DNA of 64,000 nt from Trichopria drosophilae (lineage: Eukaryota; Arthropoda; Insecta; Hymenoptera; Diapriidae). Below are positions 61,486 to 64,000 of the stretch, piece after piece (within the stretch, counting starts at the first letter, position 1; every line of letters begins with the position of its first letter). A program made the translations under genes and the position numbers. The stretch is taken from contig CM059585.1 in the NCBI GenBank assembly GCA_030407085.1, forward strand, positions 109,171,501 through 109,235,500. Direction: 5' to 3'. The notes beneath the pieces are model-generated. The model had not been told where the DNA came from and did no database searches. It saw only the letters and a list, made by a program, of their open reading frames with translations.

Positions 61486-62162
61486 CCCGAATAAAAAAAG
61501 TTAGTGTGGCACAAGTGTGGAAAAAGTGTGGCTGCTCTTATGTGGCGAATGTGTGACGCAGTAGACGAAGCCACACATATGCCACACAAGATACAGCGAT
61601 TGCTCCAAGTACGGCGAAAGTATGGAATAAGTGTGGCGTTCGACATTAAGTATATTTTTGCAAGTGTGGCATAAGTGTGGCGGTCGGCACTTGGTATATT
61701 TTTACTAGTGTGGCACAAGTGTGGCGGTCGACACTTGGTATATATTTTACCAGTGTGGCACAAGTGTGGCAAAAGTGCGGCTGCTGTTATGTGGCGAATG
61801 TGTGGCGCAGTAGACGGAGCTACACATATGCCACACAAGATACAGCAATTGCTCCAAGTACGGCGAAAGTGTGGAATAAGTGTGGCGTTCGACATTAAGT
61901 ATATTTTTGCAAATGTGGCATAAGTGTGGCAGTCGACACTTGGTATATTTTTACTAGTGTGGCATAAATGTGGGGGTCGACACTTGGTATATATTTTATC
62001 AGTTTACTCGGTATATTTATTTACAAGTGTGGGGCACTTGTGCCACTCGCTCCTTATCTTGTGTGACATATGTGCGGCTCCGTCTACTGCGCCACACATT
62101 CGCCACATAACAGCAGCCACACTTTTGGCACACTTGTGCCACACTAACTTTTTTTATTCGGG
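61486..62162. mobile_element. 677 bp element with TIRs over 100 bp and internal GTGTGGC repeats
   Basis: The left end CCCGAATAAAAAAAGTTAG is repeated exactly, inverted, at the right end (62162). The match continues inward for about 110 bp with only scattered mismatches, through GTGTGGCACAAGTGTG, TTATGTGGCGAATGTGTG and CGCAGTAGACG. Inside, a block of about 253 bp is duplicated in tandem (starting near 61504 and 61757). GTGTGGC or its relatives recur about every 10-40 bp. The element has no transposase frame; Trp/Cys/His-rich frames in it are translations of the repeat. Flanks share only TT, so the superfamily is unknown. Confidence 0.85.
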
Positions 62163-63540
62163 TTAGCACTGTTGTAATAAGACATTATGATCTTAGAATT
62201 GGTCTGGTTCTTATTCATGATCTTATTCTTGGTCTTGGTCTTGGAAGAGTCTTCCGAAATATCTTGATTAGGACCTGATCAAATGCAGACTACGTAAAAT
62301 GTTTTCTGCTCAGGTATTTTTGCGTCACCCTATATAACTACAAAAGTCATAACAGGTCGTGTAAACACACATATAATGTCTTCCGGTCTACATAAATACA
62401 ATAAAAGAACACCATACTTGGAAATCAGATGCGAGCATTTCTCGTATTTCGAGTAATTTTTTTTCCTGTCTCGTCAGCAAAGTGTGACCGAGCCGGACGA
62501 TTATCATTTTCCACCCACGGCTTATCTGCGAACGTCGAAAAGTCGGCTTTCTCAGGAAAAGTCATCGTAGCGTCGACAGCAAAGTAATCGTAATAATTAT
62601 TCGCTCCTGGGGAAACGCATAGTAAAAAGCGTCGGTATATATGCCTGGCCCCTCTCTGGGGCCTCTTTAGTATCTGGGCAGTAAAAAGATGCATCCCCAT
62701 TTGCGGCGGTAATGAAGTACCCCGCGGGGATTTTCGAATCGAAACGCTAAGTAAATTGTTTCGCAAGTTAACGACGGCCTTTGCGGTCCTTTGCGGCATT
62801 GCGGCCCTTACGGAATCGTATGACTTTACCAAACGAGCAACTTGGTTTGCATTCGTAAATGTGCATCTGTGTGCATGACTGCATATATGTTTGTATATCA
62901 GACCCATTCATATTTCCTAGAACGCAGCGTGCAAGGGCCATTTCGTTTAACGCGTTACGACCGATACGTTATCGTACGTGACTCGTTCGCCGTCTTTCTT
63001 TCTCCGCCATTTTGTTACGTCTCTGTCTCCACATGCGTCGTCTTCTTGTTTTTTTTTTGTCAACGGGAAGGAGATCGCTACGCTCCTAAGCAAAGCCTAT
63101 CTTATCCGAGACGATGTTTTTAATTATTCATTTTTATGGCACTCTCGGACTATTAATTGCTTATCGCTGCAATTGTTTGTACAATTTACGGATTTCGAAC
63201 GATATAAAGTTGCCACGCCGAACGAAAAATCCTTCGGTTTTTCTTAAAGCTTTGCATAGATTACTTCAAATGCGGGATAATTGCAATGATGTTTTTATAA
63301 CGGCTTTGCAAGTGTTATAGCTAATGTTTTTATTCTCGTTTTTGTATTATAATGACTGTAAATGCACAATTTATCGAAAGGTACTTTCCGTTTCTTTTGC
63401 TTCAATTTTATGATGTTTTTCTTTTGTGCTTTTGAAACCTTTATTTACATTTTATATTATCAAAGCTTTTTTATCATTATAAATACTTAATTATATGTTA
63501 CAAAAAATAAAAAATTAGGCGTTATTTGTTGGAAATTATC
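62163..63540. other. Gene-free stretch
   Basis: Short CTTGGTCTTGG-type low complexity near 62200-62260, a CpG-rich patch at 62450-62830 with a 160-codon minus-strand frame lacking any domain or splice context, then AT-rich spacer. No gene is supported. Confidence 0.45.
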
Positions 63541-63602
63541 GTACAATGTTTAGAGCATCATACAGGCAATCGAAAGGCCCCGGGTTCAATTACTGGCGCG
63601 AC
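63541..63602 (+). repeat. tRNA-like sequence
   Basis: TTTAGAGCATCATACAGG, then ATCGAAAGGCCCCG and the B-box GGTTCAATTAC (63583-63593), followed by TGGCGCGACA. It resembles the D-arm, anticodon arm and T-arm order of a tRNA, but the stems do not pair properly. A SINE head or tRNA pseudogene is likely. Confidence 0.4.
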
Positions 63603-63738
63603 AAATTTCTCGATTACGGTTCCAAATTTTTTTAATGCAAAGACGATAAAAAAAATTTTAAAAAAGTCCAACATAGCAATATACGCATTTCATTCTCAGT
63701 TATCGTAAAACATTTTATATAGCACATTGTTTCTAATT

Positions 63739-64000
63739 TACAGTAGATTCCCGGTATAATTGCATTTCGTTATATTTACTTGTCGCCTCTCTCGTTTTCC
63801 CCCACCTTGCGGGCTGCAGCCTCAGCAAGGGCCTGATCATGGTATAATAATATAAGAATTCTTATTATACCATGGGCCTGACCAGACCTCACGAACATCA
63901 CGTGACTGTGGGGAGTGGGAGAAGCGGCGCTCACCTTCTTTTAGTAAATATCACGAGACGTGAGGTGCAAGCGAGGATCCGAGTAAGTAAATATACCGGG
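63739..64000. mobile_element. MITE cut by the window end, CAGTAGATTCCCGGTATA ends
   Basis: TA (63739-63740) is followed by CAGTAGATTCCCGGTATA. The last bases of the window, TAAATATACCGGG, are the start of the mirrored right end, which should run on beyond 64000. Internal blocks (C-run plus ACCTTGCGGGC, CAGCAAGGGCCTG, GTGGGAGAAGCGGCGCT) match the element at 19616-19809. It has no coding capacity and is interrupted by the nested insertion at 63837-63874. Confidence 0.7.
63837..63874. mobile_element. 38 bp palindromic insertion nested in the MITE, with 7-8 bp target duplication
   Basis: CATGGTATAATAATATAAG is followed by its near-mirror ending in TTATTATACCATG. GGCCTGA stands directly on both sides (63830-63836 and 63875-63881; an 8 bp reading GGGCCTGA is equally possible). 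The related element at 19616 has a single AAGGGCCTG at the same place. The ends match the 209 bp element at 48916-49124, so this looks like a shortened copy or an internally deleted form. Confidence 0.75.

Noticed and set aside
61437..62166. Trp/Cys/His-rich frames of 73-152 codons on both strands
   Set aside because: Translations of GTGTGGC repeats in the TIR element. The cysteine/histidine pattern is periodic because the DNA is, so it is not a zinc finger.
1..64000. CRISPR arrays, bacterial operons, phage or plasmid features
   Set aside because: Repeats have no CRISPR-like spacer regularity, and composition, splice signals and MITEs all indicate a eukaryotic genome.

Overview
This window looks like nuclear DNA from an insect, most likely a hymenopteran (bee, wasp or ant). 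By eye it is strongly AT-rich, with scattered CpG-rich patches, short CCTAA/TTAGG-type runs, many small inverted-repeat DNA transposons and almost no long reading frame. There are no operons, bacterial ribosome binding sites or phage genes. The hymenopteran assignment is an inference from these features and not from any diagnostic gene.

Protein-coding content is very low. I can support one coding exon, at 31348-31653 on the + strand. It encodes 102 residues of serine-, proline- and arginine-rich sequence. The start has a good insect context and an in-frame stop upstream, a plausible 3' splice site precedes it at 31210-31211, and a strong 5' splice site follows at 31654. It is probably the first coding exon of a gene with very long introns, so much of the + strand downstream may be intron. 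A GC/CpG-rich block at 29690-30330 carries an RFX-type X-box and is the best candidate for an upstream promoter or non-coding first exon. Other CpG-rich blocks near 39.2-39.8, 47.5-48.1, 49.4-49.7 and 60.5-61.1 kb may be regulatory, but the sequence alone does not prove that.

The rest is repeats and AT-rich spacer. By region: 5.3-6.1 kb inverted repeat; 7.36-7.98 kb terminal-inverted-repeat (TIR) element filled with a minisatellite; 8.9-9.6 kb TIR element; 9.6-17 kb AT-rich desert; 18.1-18.7 kb inverted repeat; 19.6-19.8 kb MITE; 23.4-24.2 kb hairpin cluster, tRNA-like sequence and MITE end; 25.4-27.3 kb tandem and duplicated repeats plus a MITE; 28.85-29.0 and 33.46-33.73 kb small TIR elements; 39.8-40.3 kb two adjacent MITEs with TA target duplications; 40.8 kb tRNA-like sequence; 48.7-49.1 kb two adjacent foldback elements; 51.5-52.1 kb cluster of a dispersed GGATCC-containing repeat; 54-60.3 kb a zone dominated by GAGTGAAA/TTTCACTC palindromes, ending in a tandem array of about 300 bp units; 61.5-62.2 kb a 677 bp element with TIRs over 100 bp; 63.7-64.0 kb a MITE cut by the window end that holds a nested palindromic insertion.

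I did not find a convincing new multi-gene system. The most interesting material is the transposon biology: a nested insertion with a target duplication and a related unoccupied copy in the same window, the palindrome array, the long-TIR GTGTGGC element, and a repeat family sharing a box close to AAATTCAAAATGGCGGATCC in both orientations.
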